Shown: positions 22,572 through 33,183 of the stretch, one piece after another | How the letters are laid out: every line of letters begins with the position of its first letter | Position numbering within the stretch: the first letter of the stretch is position 1 | From: Thermothielavioides terrestris NRRL 8126 | Taxonomy: Eukaryota > Ascomycota > Sordariomycetes > Sordariales > Chaetomiaceae | DNA: 64,000 nucleotides | Direction of reading: 5' to 3' | Assembly: GCF_000226115.1 (NCBI RefSeq) | Contig: NC_016462.1 | Coordinates: 3,472,001-3,536,000 of the forward strand | The notes under the pieces: model-generated | Seen by the model: only the letters and a program-made list of their open reading frames with translations | Database searches by the model: none | Told to the model about the DNA's origin: nothing | Translations under genes and position numbers: made by a program

Positions 22572-23162
22572 ATGTCGCGGCTTTTTCGCACGTGCCTCCC
22601 ACATCCGCTCCTCCCGTCCATCCCACGCCACCAGCTCCCCCCAACCGCGACAGCGACGACCCGCCGCCGCCTCTCCAGCACCCCCGCCCGCCGGCGCGCG
22701 AGCTCCTTCTTGCAGAACGCCCCCGCGCCGCCGCGCCTCCCGCCCGACCAGCAAGCCGAGTTCGAGCGCCTCCAGCGCGCCGCCGAGGCCGCGCTCTCCT
22801 CGCACACCACCGTCGGCCCCGCGCCCGCCACTGAGCAGCCGCAGCAGCAACCGCTTACAACCTCGCGGCACGTCTCGATGCCGCTGCCCTCCGCACAACC
22901 ACACCCACACACTGCGCAGAAACCTCCAGCCGCCCAGACACAAGCCACCACCCCGGCAGCAGGAGCAGCAGGAGCCGCAGCCGCGCCAGTCCTCGGGCCA
23001 GAGGCGGGGTCGTTGAGCGGCGGCATCCGGCGGGGCGCGCCGCCCGAGTTCGAGGGCGATCGGAACCCGCGCACGGGCGAGGTGGGCGGGCCCAAGAACG
23101 AGCCGCTGCGGTGGGGCAGCACGGGGGACTGGAGCTTCAACGGGCGGGTAACCGATTTTTGA
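22572..23162 (+). CDS. SDH8: Succinate dehydrogenase assembly factor 4 (SDHAF4/Sdh8)
   Basis: Single exon, 196 residues. The C-terminus carries the DUF1674 signature: NPRTGEVGGPKNEPLRWG, then GDWSFNGRVTDF at the very end. This is the conserved tail by which SDHAF4 binds flavinylated Sdh1 and helps it join Sdh2 in the mitochondrial matrix. The N-terminus is an Arg/Ser-rich presequence without acidic residues (MSRLFRTCLPHPLLPSIPR), consistent with mitochondrial import. Between them lies a roughly 110-residue Pro/Ala/Gln-rich linker, making the protein longer than most family members (about 100-150 residues). The start has an A-rich context (aaaaataATGTCG). An upstream in-frame extension to 22179 is not needed and would bury the presequence. 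Confidence 0.88.
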   Translation: MSRLFRTCLPHPLLPSIPRHQLPPTATATTRRRLSSTPARRRASSFLQNAPAPPRLPPDQQAEFERLQRAAEAALSSHTTVGPAPATEQPQQQPLTTSRHVSMPLPSAQPHPHTAQKPPAAQTQATTPAAGAAGAAAAPVLGPEAGSLSGGIRRGAPPEFEGDRNPRTGEVGGPKNEPLRWGSTGDWSFNGRVTDF

Positions 23163-23966
23163 AAGTCAAGTTTTATAGAGACACGATATCGAGCCCCCCG
23201 GGGGGAGGGGGGTGGAGCGGGGTGGCTAGGATACGGAGCAGGGCGGTGGATTGGCATGGAAAGGTAGTGTAGATTTGTTTATTCGGACAACAGATGTCTA
23301 GATTTGGGCGCTTGGAATGGCGACGAGAATGGCCTGGACGCTTCGCGTGGGCCTTGTCACGCGCCCCTGGTCCATCGTTGTCGGACTGGGCGGCCGACGT
23401 GGTATATTGTGTAATGGACGGAGGAGAGGGAGGCCGGTTGGATCTGTCTTTGGGTGCAAACTGGCACAGCTGGATTCTCTGCTGCAGGCGGGACGATTTG
23501 GTCTGCAAGTTCCAAGGATGGCTGCATGGAAGAGGCACGACAGGTGAGCGGATAAGCTGCAAAGTCGCATCTCCGCACTGAGGAAAACAAATACCTCGGG
23601 TCGCTGCCCGTCCTGGTGGTGTAGTGGACATTGGATATTGTATGTACAGTACACGTAGGTGTATCTGCCGCTCGAGCTGCCTCAGTTACCCACACCTTAA
23701 CACCATGCCGGGGGCCAAGAAAACCAGACAAGAAATCACGGGCAACTTGGACAGGTGCATGTCCGCCATCAATCTATAGCATTCACCCCCGTGCACTCAC
23801 AACCCAGCTCCGAGCGCCACACCGAGCGAAACAAGTCCACGCCACGGAGCAAATATCAAGCCAGGACCAACACCACCAATGCATTCCCATCGCAGCAACC
23901 GCTTCAATTCCGTAAAATAAATCCAGCCGCGGGGCGAAGCAAATGCTCTCCTGGAGCCTCCAGAGC
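23163..23966. other. Convergent 3' intergenic region
   Basis: Between the 3' ends of the SDH8 and Rxt3 genes. A perfect short palindrome ccccccgggggg lies near 23196. Short frames occur on both strands, none recognisable. No RNA gene is seen. Confidence 0.5.
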
Positions 23967-26900
23967 CTACTCCGGTTGACCGGTGCCGGCCTCTTTCTCC
24001 GCCTCCACGTTCTTCGCCTCAACCTTCTCAACTTCGCCCTTCTCGGCTGCACCCTTCTCAGCCGGGGTCGCATCCGGCTCGTTCTGGGCATTACCATCGT
24101 CTCCCTGTGCTCCCTGGCGAGGGTCCTTTTCGACGGTGGAATCTCCCGCCTTGCGAGCCTCGGCCCCGCCCTCCGTTGGTGCGTTTGCCCCTTGATGGCC
24201 GTCCTGAGCTTCACGGTTGTGAGCCTCAACCTTCTGCTGTTCCTGTTGTTCCTGCTGCTCCTGCTGATGTTGCGGCCGGTCGCCCGCCGGCCCCCGCCGG
24301 TTCTGGTTTTCCTTGTCGCCCTCGCTCGGCGGCTTGCTGATGCTCTGCTTCCACCAGCCCATCGAATTGTCGTTCTCGCCGCCGCTCGCCCCCGTCGGCT
24401 GGCTGCTGATCCACGCCGGCGTCTTCTCGATTTCCGCCAGTACCTTACGCATGCGTTCACGTCTCGCTTTGCCTCGGAGGCGCCCCTGCAGCGCGGCTCC
24501 GTTGGTGACCCACCGCAGACCAATCACCATAAAGCTGATGCCGTCGTGGACGGCGCGATGCCGTGGTTCTCCAGCCTCGCCGCCGACAACACCGCCGAAC
24601 TCACGGGACTTGATGCCGAAGCGGGTGGTCGAAGCGTATTTCTCCAGGCGCGGGAGGATGAGCAGCGTGACGTGCAGGTCGCGGTTCGCCGGGACCTGCA
24701 TCGGGCCGCTCTTCGGCGGTTCGGTCAAGACCATCAAGGACGACTGGGAAGGTTGGGACGTGCCGGGTTTTGAGTCCTTGGCGCCACTTCCGCGCGCATT
24801 CAGCAGCTGTGGCATATCGGACACGCTGTAGCCCTCGTCGAGGCCCAGCATGCTCACGTCCACGTCCTCGGGCCACTCGCCCCTGATCCAGCCGGCGTGG
24901 ATGCACGCGGCGATCACGTCCGAGTCGTCGGTGTACACGTCTGTGCCCCAGAGTGCCCGCCTCGACGTGATCTCCTCTCGCGCGGCAGGCGTGAGGTGCT
25001 CCTTGCCGATCTTCATTGTCAACGTGCAGTTCTCTTTGCCCTCGATCAGGTCCCATGGCAGCGGCTTCGGCGTCGACTTGTACCCACTACGCGGCGGCCG
25101 TCCGGTCCGCGGATCCTGCAGTCTTGCCCGTTTGAGAATCGGCTCGTACACGACATCGCCTAGATGGGTGCGCGGGCGGTCCGCCACGCTGTCCAGGACA
25201 GCCTTCGAGGTGACGATTTGTTTCGGTTTGGGAAGAACAACAGGAGACGGGCTCCGAGGTGGCGGGGCGGGTCTGGCATTCGACGGACCCGGGCGAGGGG
25301 CCGGAAGATGCTGATGGTGATGTTGGTGTTCGGCCGGAACATCCTTCGACACACCGAATGTCGGCGAGGGCAACGGCGTGGTGCCCTTGACGTTCCTAAA
25401 CTGAGCATTTCCGGCAAGGGCGGGCGATGCAACCGGCTCCATATTGTGATGATGGTGGTGATGATGGTGACTAGAAGGTGTTAGATCCCGCCCGCATGTG
25501 TTGGAAACAGGGAGAGACGAAAAAGAAAAGAACGTACTGATGATGGTGGTGCGCATGTGACTTGGCCTTTTTCACCCGACTCCCCACAGGCGTTTGCCTG
25601 CCGGTACTACCCTCTTCGTCCTCCTCTTTCAACTTCCTCCGCTTGCCGCGAGCCGTCGCCTTCACAACTTCGACCGGTAGCTCGGGAGGGCCGCCATCCA
25701 AGTCCTCACGGCGAAGCGCGCCTGCCGGACCATACGCAAGCTGGGCGCCCGCAGGAACGGGGCTTGAGAGGTTGCCGACACCGGTTCCTATGCCGGAGAA
25801 CATGCGCCCAAACTCGCTCTTGATCCCCGGCTCAGAGGCGGGGCCCGCCAGCTGGGGCTGGGCCCCTTGTACGGCCTGCGGCAGAGGAGAAATGCGCCCC
25901 TTGCGGTTGATCTCCTGGATTCCCAGTAGATTTCGCTGGTGACCATGCGGAGTGCCGACCTCCTCGACACTTCGGTTGCGCGACGGTTCGTACGTTGAAG
26001 ATGCCGCACCACCGTATGCAACGGACGGGGGAGGTACGGCAGCCTCTTCCTGGCTACGTTGAGGGTGCTGCGGAAGGTGGCGATCCACGTGCATTGCGCT
26101 GGCACGCTGCCGATCCGGGGAGTCATAGGGTTGCGCGTGTGCTGGACCCGGGGGAGGGAGGCTCGGTTGGTGGTGAGAATGCGGAGGCGCGTGATGGCGA
26201 TCGGCCGGCCCCGAGGGATAGAGATGCGGCCCGTTGTAGTGGGATGCTGTGCTCGGCGGGTAGTCTTGATGTCTCGGAGGGTGCATGGCGGGGTCGTAGG
26301 GTGCCCGTGCCGGCTCATAGCCGGGTCTCGGCCAGTGGCCCTGGTCTCTAGGGTCCGGAGGGCGGCCGTACTGATGCGCCCGTTGTTCCGCTTGTCGCGC
26401 GTACTCGGGTTGAGGGATCCCCGGGGCTCGAGGCGGCTCGCCCCCGCCCATGGCTCGAAGCTCCATTTCCCGGTCCTGCCGTTCCCGGTCCTGCCGCTCT
26501 CGGTCCGAAATGTACCTCTGCTCCTCATACTTGACCGCCCTGATGGGGCGCTCCGGATTATATTCTTCCGATGGCCGCAGCTCCTCCCTGTGCACGTACA
26601 TCTCACTTGGCGCCCTGCCCGGTTCGGCCGGTCGCGGCGGGCCGACGTTTGAGTAGGCCCTCGGCGGGCTAATCGGCCTGGGAGGCACCGTGCTGCCAGG
26701 CATGCGAGCAGGCTCCCGCCCTTGTTCTGCGGTGGGCAACGGGGGAGGGGGAGCTCTCTGCGGATACGTCTGTGGAGTCCCGTACCGCGGCACTTCAGGG
26801 GTTGAATGGTATGGGGGAGGCGATGCAACGGCAGACGCTCTCGGGTCTCGGCTTTCGTACGACCTGCGATGTTCGGGAGTCTGGGGTCGCCGGTAGGCAG

Positions 26901-27585
26901 CGTACTCGGACGTAGTTGTCGCTTGCGTCCGAGGTGACGCGTGTAAGGACTGGCTGTACGGCGGGCCCGGGGCACCGGAAGATGGCCCCGGATGGTATTG
27001 AGGCGCGGCCGGCTCGCGCGTCGGTGGAGGACCGCCCAACATGGAGGATATCGACATGCTGCTCCCCGAGCTGCCTGTTCTGGGCAGGGATTCCAGGGCA
27101 GGAAGCTCGCGCGCGCGGGGAAATGCAGTCGGCGGCCCGACCGAGACGGGCGGCGGCCGAGGCTGTGGCAGGCCATAGGGTGGGCCGAGCTGATGGGCAC
27201 TGGGTCCCTGACTCTGGTGCTGTTGCGGCTGGGGCGGTGAGTTGGGGGGAGGCATGGCGCGAGCAATGGGGGGCCCGGATGTGATTGACGACGCGCTCTG
27301 ATGGCGAGAATGTGTCGAGGTTGCCATGGCGCTCGGCCCGTGCTCGGGGGGGTATTGTCGGGAAGGTGGGTAGTACGGCGGCGGATCGGACGGCTTGCGC
27401 GAGTGCATGTCGGAGTACGGAGCGGCGTTGGCCGGAGGGTGCGATGGGCCGGGCGGGTAGGGCGACTGCGAGGTCGGCGGAGGCGGAGGCGGACCCGAAG
27501 CGGAAGCAGGCCCAAAGGACGGCCTGCTGAACGGCGAGGCACCGTTCCGCGAAAACGGGTGTTGCGATGGCTGCCGCGGGTCCAT
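23967..27585 (-). CDS. RXT3: Histone deacetylation protein Rxt3 (Rpd3L complex subunit)
   Basis: Two exons, 27585-25538 and 25470-23967, joined by a 67-base intron, give 1183 residues. Residues 1-680 are disordered, dominated by Pro, Ser, His and Tyr. Short charged stretches (RYISDRERQDRERQDRE) and a basic KARGKRRK-type nuclear signal lie near 645-675. Residues about 775-1020 form the Rxt3 domain (GDVVYEPILKRARL; GTDVYTDDSDVIAACIHAGW; RGEWPEDVDVSMLGL; GISFMVIGLRWVTNGAALQ). The tail is Gln/Glu-rich with QQE repeats. In yeast Rxt3 belongs to the large Rpd3 histone deacetylase complex, so a nuclear role in transcriptional repression is inferred. The intron splits a 13-residue polyhistidine tract, and the joined frame is in phase. 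Confidence 0.92.
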
Positions 27586-29466
27586 CGCGGGCGGCTAGTG
27601 GGTGTTGGCCCAAGCAATCGGTATGTGCCCGACTCTCGACGCGCGCGTGCTTTGCGGTGTTTGCTGGGTGCTAGTGAAGTGCTGCGTGCTGCGTGCTGGT
27701 TTGGCCGCTCGATCGATGCAGCAACTTTGCGAAGGAGAGAGCCCGACCCTGGGCGCGGGAAGCACCGAGAAATTTTGCGCCCTGTTCCTGTCTGGGCTGC
27801 GGGTGTTCTGGGGAAGGAGCGGTTGGATCACCCACTTGCAGATGTGTGGTCCCGCAAAAATGACCAGCAAACCTGGCCCGAGCTTGCTGTCGCATGTTCG
27901 GGAGGAGCGCCCCTGGTCTTGATTGGGAGAATGAATCGCCAGTCGGGGTATGTGGGACCCCGACCTCCAAAAGCAAGAGCTGGCTGGCAGGGATGTTGGG
28001 CGCTAATCACTCACGCGGTGGCAGGGTGCAGGGGTTGGAGCTCGATCAGATCAGAGGAGCAGCAGGCGGCCAAGTCAACTGCCGGCCAGTCCAGGCCTCC
28101 GACTCCGCACTTGCATGAGGTAGGCAGGTACACAACCTGGACCGAATGGTTCCTTGGTTTGCAGGTGAAGCAGGAAGCAGCAGGGAATTTTCAGCAGGGC
28201 GGCCCGCACAGGACTGTGTATTCCGTCTTCGGTCCTCATGATCCTTAAGGTACACCTGCTGCTTCACCGCCGGCATTGACCGTCATCGCAACTCGATTTA
28301 ACGGCCCCGGGCGCAACCCTGGTGATTCGCCCTGTCTACACAGTATTCCGTACACAGTAAAATTTACCGTCACAGGGCGGAGGTGGGTAAGCACCTCCAT
28401 GGTCGCGTTGCATCCGGATCCGTTCGCAGCGTACAGATTAACCGCATCTCCGCGTGCCTTGCCGTGTGAATCACCACTGGATGGCGCTGCAGGCTAGCAC
28501 GGCTTGGCTGCCACGGTGGAGTGGAAGGCGTGGAGGGTATGGCGCGTGATGGCGGGGCCAGTTCCATCTGTTTTCGGCGGGGTCATTGTTGGAGACCGAT
28601 CAGGTTTGAAGCTTTCGCCTCGAGCACTGCTTCTCTTCCTGTGGCAGATTCCAGCTTCCCACTACCCTCCCATCCATGGGGGCTCCGAGATGGCTGGGCT
28701 GCTCACTGCTCGGTGGCGACTCCGCGATGTACAGAATGTCACACGGCAGTTCCAGCGCTCGTTAGGACTTGGAGGTGGCGCCGGAACTGGCCCTCCATGT
28801 TACGGATACAATCAACTCGCCGATGCCGCATAGTACCACTGCGGACGCAAACGAGACCACCCCACATGCTGTTCCACGAGCCGTTTGACTGCCATCGTGG
28901 TGCATATACCAGGACTGCGAGATGGATGTACCCTTATCCCTCGGATACATGCCGTTTGACGGCCGAGCGTTCCGGCAAGCGTTTCCACTCGGCGGGCAAG
29001 TCCCTTTGAAACCTTGGAACACCGCCTAGACGGCGAAGAAGTGAAGGGCAGACAGCCGGGAAGCGCATTCCCCAGCTTGAAATGGCCGAGGTAAACGGCA
29101 GGCGGCAGGCGGCATGCGCCATCCGTTCCACTGGCATCAAAGGGACCTGACTGTTACGCTCCCGTCCCCTCCCGCGTCGTCGCTTCCTCCAGGACGGGAC
29201 GGCTGCGGGTTCCCGCACGGCAAGCGCGATGCCAGCAATCACACGTCTATAGGGAAGGTACCAGTTAATTATCTATAATGAGACGGCAGCCAACCCTCCA
29301 GTCAGGAGGGGAATTTGCGGCACGCTACCTTACCGGGCTCTCTAAGTCCCTTGCTTCTTGTCTTCCCACACTTCTCACACTCCTTCGTAGGCATCCGACT
29401 GCCTGGCCACGCGGGACACTCAGGGAAGTCCGAGGAGGAAACATTCAGCAGACACCCAAAGAAGCC
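27586..29466. other. Divergent intergenic region between Rxt3 and sedolisin genes
   Basis: About 1.9 kb holding both promoters. Several frames of 60-160 codons occur (for example at 27301-28248 and 28521-29009), but none shows a domain, splice support or biased composition. The plus frame before the sedolisin ATG is open from 29278 but lacks a signal peptide there. Confidence 0.5.
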
Positions 29467-31328
29467 ATGGCTCGCTCGGCCATGTTACTGTGTCCCGTGC
29501 TCGTGCTCGTGCTCGCTGCCGCAGCGTCGGCTCGTGTCATGGACCGAGTCGACGGCCTGCCCCGGGGCTGGCAGCGGCAGCGGGCCGCATCGCCCGACGA
29601 TCCCATTTTCCTCCGCATTGCCCTCAAGCAGCAGCCCGAGCGTGCCTTGGCTCTGGACCAGGCCGTGCTCGACATGTCGACCCCGGGTCATCCCAACTAC
29701 GGCATGCACATGACGCGTGACGAGCTGAGGTCCTACACAGCTCCCTCCGACACCAGCGTCTCCGTCGTAACCCAGTGGCTCCGCGAACACGCCATCCAGC
29801 CCTGGGTCGACCACGACTGGGTCTCCTTCACCACCACGGTGCGAATCGCCAGCGAGCTGCTCGACACGCAGTTCGCCTGGTACCGTTACCTCGAGGGCAC
29901 GGGTGCTCCCGTACTCCGGGCCCTCGCGTACAGCGTGCCGGACCGCGTCGCCGCCCACATCGACCTCGTGCAGCCCACTACCCGGTTCGGCCACCTCGGC
30001 GCTCGGAGGCCCACCATCTTCGAGACGTTCCCGCTCGAGAGTGGCGATGATGACGCGGGACCCGGCACGAAGAACAAGTTCGTCGAGGATGACCCGTCGT
30101 GCGCCCTTGGAGTAGTCACGCTTAGCTGCCTCCGGTTCCTATACAATATCCACTACAAGCCCACTGCTTCCGGTGCCAACAAGGTGGCCTTTGCCTCGTT
30201 CCTCGAGGAGTATGCCCGGTACGATGACCTGGCGACGTTTGAGGACGTCTACATGACCGGTTGGCAAGGCCTCAACTTCACGGTTGAGCTTGTGAACGGA
30301 GGAGACAACGACCAGCATAGCAAAGCCGACAGCAGTAAGCCATGTTGCTCTCTCCGTCTTTCGTTCCAGGCCCTGACGCTCAAACAGTGGAGGCCAACCT
30401 CGACGCCCAGTACCTCCTCGGCATCAGCCACCCGATTCCCCTCGTTGAGTACAGCGTGGGTGGTCGCGGTCCGCTCGTCCCGACGGCGAATCAGCCTAGC
30501 CCGCCCGGCAGCAACGAGCCATACCTCGAGTTTCTCCTCTACATGGCTTCGCTCAACGACTCGGCTCTGCCGCAGACCATCTCGACGTCCTACGGCGAGG
30601 AAGAGCAGTCGGTGCCCCGCGACTACGCGCTCAAGGTCTGCGACATGTTCAAGCAGCTTGGCGCCCGCGGCGTTTCGGTTCTCTTTGCCTCGGGAGACTC
30701 GGGGCCCGGGAACCGCTGTGAGAGCAACACCAACAACGCAACGTACTTCGAGTCGACGTTTCCCGCCGGCTGCCCGTGGGTGACCGCCGTGGGCGGGACA
30801 ACGGGCGGGACGGCAAGCAACTCGCCAGAGAGGGCCGCGTCGTTTTCCAGCGGCGGCTTCAGCATCTACCACGCGCAGCCTGTCTGGCAGAGGGACGCCG
30901 TGGGGACCTACCTGGAGGGCATTGGCCAGACGTACTCGCAGTTCTTCAACCGCTCCGGCCGAGGAATCCCGGACATTTCTGCCCAGTCCCAGGGCTTTTC
31001 GGTTTGCAACCGGGGGAAGTGGTCGAGCATTGGAGGGACCAGTGCTTCGACGCCCGTCGTGGCGGGAATCGTGGCGCTGCTGAACGCCGCCCGCAAGGCG
31101 CAGGGGAAGCCGCCCCTGGGGTTCCTGAACCCTTGGCTGTACAACAACTCGGCCGCATTTACGGACATCACGACTGGCGCTGCGATCGGGTGTGCCAGCA
31201 GGGCCGAGTTTGGCGGTGATGGCGCGTGGTGGAACGCCACGACCGGCTGGGACCCCGTGACGGGGTTGGGAACGCCCTTGTTCGACAAACTGTTGGAACT
31301 GGCGGCGCCTGGGACGAATAATGCTTAA
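29467..31328 (+). CDS. Secreted sedolisin-family tripeptidyl peptidase (S53)
   Basis: Two exons, 29467-30334 and 30388-31328, give 602 residues. Residues 1-22 are a signal peptide. Residues about 35-210 are the pro-kumamolisin activation domain (MSTPGHPNYGMHMTRDEL). The catalytic domain carries Glu 291 and Asp 295 in MEANLDAQY, the oxyanion Asp 393 in ASGDSGPG, and Ser 508 in GGTSASTP. The calcium-site region GWDPVTGLGTP is near the C-terminus. The catalytic set is complete. It cleaves tripeptides from protein N-termini at acid pH outside the cell. The 53-base intron is chosen with acceptor CAG at 30387 because CTGAC at 30372 gives a proper branch site and the join restores the family's EANLD context. 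The earlier AG at 30369 would leave a 35-base intron and insert six residues. Confidence 0.95.
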
Positions 31329-32652
31329 GTGAGAGGGAGGAAGAGATGTTGAGTATCGATTCAGCATGGTGGGCGAGAGCCATGGAGGGGTGGAGGGTTC
31401 ATTTTCTATGGTCGACCTGATCATAATCGTATGCGAGGACAAGTGGCTGCTTGATAAGGAGCTATTTAGGGGTTGCGGGCCAAACTTTGCCAGTTACCTG
31501 ACGGACTGATAGAACATAGAACCACCACGCGGTTCCCAGCTTTTGCTCTCGTTCTGTCTGTGGCTGTTCCTCGCAAGGCTCGGCTTGGGCTCCAGCACAC
31601 CGTGAAGTGGGGGTACCATGAACACACTGACATCCAGGATACACCAAGGTAGATCTCGAAAGGCCTGTACAAGAAGAGGAACAAGGCGCCACTTACATCG
31701 CCAGCAACGCCATTCTCGCACGTATCACACAAACCTCGGCCGCTCGGGTCCTACACTGTCCGGTTCACCTTCTCCCCACTCTCCTCCGTCACCCTCAGCC
31801 CGTCGGCGGCGCTGTCCCCGGACTCGTTCTTCTCCCACGCTTCCCCTCCTCTGCCTCCGCCAGCGCCCGCTCCATCCACCACCGCCGAGCTCGGCCGGCC
31901 GCTCTCCACCGCGATCGTCCGATCATCCAGTAGATCATAATTTAGGTCAATACAACGGCCATTGATGGTGTGCTGGGGATGGATGCGGCGGCCTGGCGGG
32001 TAAGCTTGGTCAAGTTTCTTGATGGCAGCAAGGGGACTCGAACTTTGGGGAACCAAACAAAGAGGAAGCTCGCGCCCCCGGCCCCCGGCAGCCAATGAGG
32101 AGGTCCATGAAGCGCCCTATGACGCAATCGTGCCGGGGGCAACCCGCTCCTGCGGCGTTAACTCCGGGGGTGGAGCCGCTGAGCTGCTCGGTGCTGACAG
32201 CGGGATATCGGATTGGGAGCCCCGACCTATTTTTGTGCAGTTCATCATGGGTCACGGAGCGACTCCCTTTTGGAAACGCTGGTCTTGGTCTTTCTGTTTG
32301 TCGGTACCTCACTGTATATAGGGTGTACGCCTAGGAAGATAATCGGTGAATTGCTCATTCTTGTGGAGGGACACTAGTGTGGATGCTACGCCACCAAGCC
32401 ACTTGCATCACGCTCTTTACAGAACTACAGGAAACTACAGTACACTAAGCTGCCGCACATCCCAGCTCATGCCGAGTCTCGTTGAGACTTCCAGTCCATG
32501 CAACTAGCCACCGGGAAGGGGACAAGCAGAGCCCCAACCAAAATCGCTGTGGCTATTGGAGATTGGAAACATGCGGATGAGACGCTCAACCTCTGTTGCG
32601 TCGTCTTACTCATGCGTGCACCCCTCCTGATGTGAGTCCGAACGACAAGCCA
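31329..32652. other. Convergent 3' intergenic region, no gene recognised
   Basis: Frames up to about 115 codons on both strands, all unrecognised and of uneven composition. A B-box-like word (GTTCGAGTCCC on the minus strand near 32035) is present without a cloverleaf. Confidence 0.5.
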
Positions 32653-33183
32653 TCAAAGCCAGCCCTCAATGAGCGAGCCCAGAGCAGCCGCGGTAGCGAA
32701 GCCGGCGAAGATGAACCGCTGAGGAAAGCCGGACGGGCCAAACTCCGGGTCGACCCCGTCGGTGCCGGGGTACAGAATCGACGCGAGGCCGGCAAGCCAG
32801 TAGATGGTGCCGGTAAAGAGAGCCGAGCACATCGAGTCCTTCTGGAGCTGTCTAGCTAGCACCGGGGCGAGGGATGGCGGCGTCGACGGCGGGAGAAGGG
32901 TCGGGCGCCAGGTGTAGTACAGCGTGCCCAGGCCGAGGATGACCGAGAGGCTCATCGTCCACGCGCCGTGGAATCTGGGGGACGGACAAGCGCGCCAGCA
33001 GTCAGTGACAGGTCAGTCCGGCCAGCCATCCATCAATCCATCCATGGTGGAGACGAGCAGCAGCACGCACTTTGCATGGGGCGTCCAGCGCGGGTTGAAC
33101 ATGTGGGTGTGGTTGTATTCGGCCATGGGTGCCCCAAAGAGGAGGCCGACCGCGTCGATTGTGAGGAGCAGCTTGCCGAGCAT
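32653..33183 (-). CDS. Small four-helix membrane protein, conserved fungal family of unknown function
   Basis: Two exons, 33183-33071 and 32974-32653, with a 96-base intron (phase 2), give 144 residues. Exon 1 encodes MLGKLLLTIDAVGLLFGAP, a hydrophobic helix, then EYNHTHMFNPRWTPHAK. After the intron comes FHGAWTMSLSVILGLGTLYY (second helix). A third hydrophobic segment (SALFTGTIYWLAGLASILYPG) and a final one (FIFAGFATAAALGSLIEGWL) follow. The His-rich loop NHTHMFNPRW...HAKFHG is the most conserved-looking part and could bind a metal or cofactor, but that is speculation. I recognise the pattern as a recurrent fungal small membrane protein without assigned function. Location is probably an internal or plasma membrane. 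Confidence 0.75.

Noticed and set aside
25788..27617. 609-codon minus frame overlapping Rxt3
   Set aside because: Arg/Pro-rich shadow of the low-complexity Rxt3 exon 1.
32010..32100. tRNA candidate on the minus strand with GTTCGAGTCCC B-box-like word
   Set aside because: No A box at the right distance, and neither T stem nor acceptor stem pairs.
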